DNA of 6,890 bases from Bacteroidia bacterium (GTDB lineage Bacteria; Bacteroidota; Bacteroidia; Bacteroidales; GCA-2748055). Below the pieces are notes generated by a model. It was not told where the DNA came from. It was given only the letters and a program-made list of their open reading frames with translations, and did no database searches. Both the position numbers and the translations under genes were made by a program. Numbering within the stretch: the first letter of the stretch is position 1; each line of letters begins with the position of its first letter. The DNA lies in the NCBI GenBank assembly GCA_004525825.1, contig SPBY01000151.1, positions 1 through 6,890 on the forward strand, read 5' to 3'. Positions 6,521 to 6,890 of the stretch are shown piece by piece.

Positions 6521-6890
6521 ATGAGAAATATCATTATTGCCTGCATGTTTCTCCTGGGCCTTCTGCTGAATGCGAATCTTCAGGCTCAGATCACGGAGAG
6601 GGAAAGACCGGCAGAATGGAACGACCTGGTATACGGCGGACGATTCATGGACAGGTTCCTGCCCATGCCTCCCATGGGGACTCTGACTTCAGAGACCTGG
6701 GGAGCAGAGAATGTATTGCCCCGCTATGTCGAGAATGGGATTGAGGATCCCGAGTGGTCCTATTGGGGAGGCAATGCCCTTCTGGGTACCGATGGCAAAT
6801 ACCACCTGTACGTATGCCGCTGGAGGGAGGATTCCAGGAAGGGTCATATGGAATGGCCAAATTCCATGGTGGTTCATGCAATTTCGGATC
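6521..6890 (+). CDS. N-terminal part of a secreted GH43-like (five-bladed beta-propeller) glycoside hydrolase, partial
   Basis: An open frame starts at the ATG 6521 and has no stop before the window ends, giving 123 visible codons. Residues 1-23 form a clear signal peptide (MRNIIIACMFLLGLLL, ending LQAQ). The mature part has PAEWNDLVYGGRFMDRFLPM (30-49), ETWGAENVLPR, NGIEDPEWSYWGGN (72-85), DGKYHLYVCRWRED (91-104) and KGHMEWPNSMVVHAISD (107-123). Successive 'WGGN.l...DGkYHLyvcrW' and 'S.vvhAiSd' strands are what one expects of the first blade of the GH43/GH32/GH117-type beta-propeller proteins that occur in Bacteroidota and Planctomycetota and are often annotated only as glycosyl hydrolases. 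The catalytic residues cannot all be assigned from this fragment and the substrate is unknown. The gene diverges from the GH2 gene across a 99-nt spacer, which suggests a shared or parallel role. No in-frame start exists just upstream of 6521. Confidence 0.8.
   Translation, partial: MRNIIIACMFLLGLLLNANLQAQITERERPAEWNDLVYGGRFMDRFLPMPPMGTLTSETWGAENVLPRYVENGIEDPEWSYWGGNALLGTDGKYHLYVCRWREDSRKGHMEWPNSMVVHAISD

Noticed and set aside
6484..6744. Plus-strand open frame starting 6484 and minus-strand frames at 6645-6881
   Set aside because: These are out-of-frame shadows of the GH43-like gene, whose own frame from 6521 has a signal peptide and family motifs.

Overview
The window looks like an accessory, carbohydrate-processing stretch of a Bacteroidota genome (perhaps Bacteroidales or Marinilabiliales; that rank is inference). 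The basis is A-rich start contexts without Shine-Dalgarno sequences, a TAnnTTTG-type -7 element, classical signal peptides on nearly every enzyme, and a gene set of F5/8 type C domain, GH2, GH43-like and Gfo/Idh/MocA proteins. Base composition looks close to 50 % G+C by eye.

Layout from left to right. Positions 1-126 hold the C-terminal tail of an F5/8 type C (discoidin-like) domain protein, which overlaps by 4 nt a secreted endonuclease/exonuclease/phosphatase-fold hydrolase (123-932). A stretch of about 300 nt follows. Its left half carries an apparent minus-strand gene remnant (926-1111, no start codon) and its right half is an AT-rich leader. Next comes a likely two-gene plus-strand operon: an exported alkaline-phosphatase-superfamily phosphodiesterase (1235-2125) and, 23 nt later, a Gfo/Idh/MocA NAD(P)-dependent oxidoreductase (2149-3420). 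Converging on it with only 10 nt between the stop codons is a large minus-strand GH2 beta-galactosidase-like enzyme with a signal peptide (3431-6421). Across a 99-nt divergent spacer, a plus-strand GH43-like beta-propeller enzyme starts at 6521 and runs off the window.

Taken together (inference), the window encodes exported hydrolases for glycosides and phosphoesters plus one cytoplasmic sugar- or polyol-type dehydrogenase. This fits degradation of a complex glycan or phosphorylated glycoconjugate. No SusC/SusD pair, sulfatase, regulator, transposase, tRNA, rRNA or CRISPR array is visible. I found no clear evidence of a new kind of system. The most useful oddities are the minus-strand gene remnant, the Val in the normally EKP motif of the oxidoreductase, its cysteine cluster, and the pairing of two unrelated exported phosphohydrolases with an oxidoreductase.
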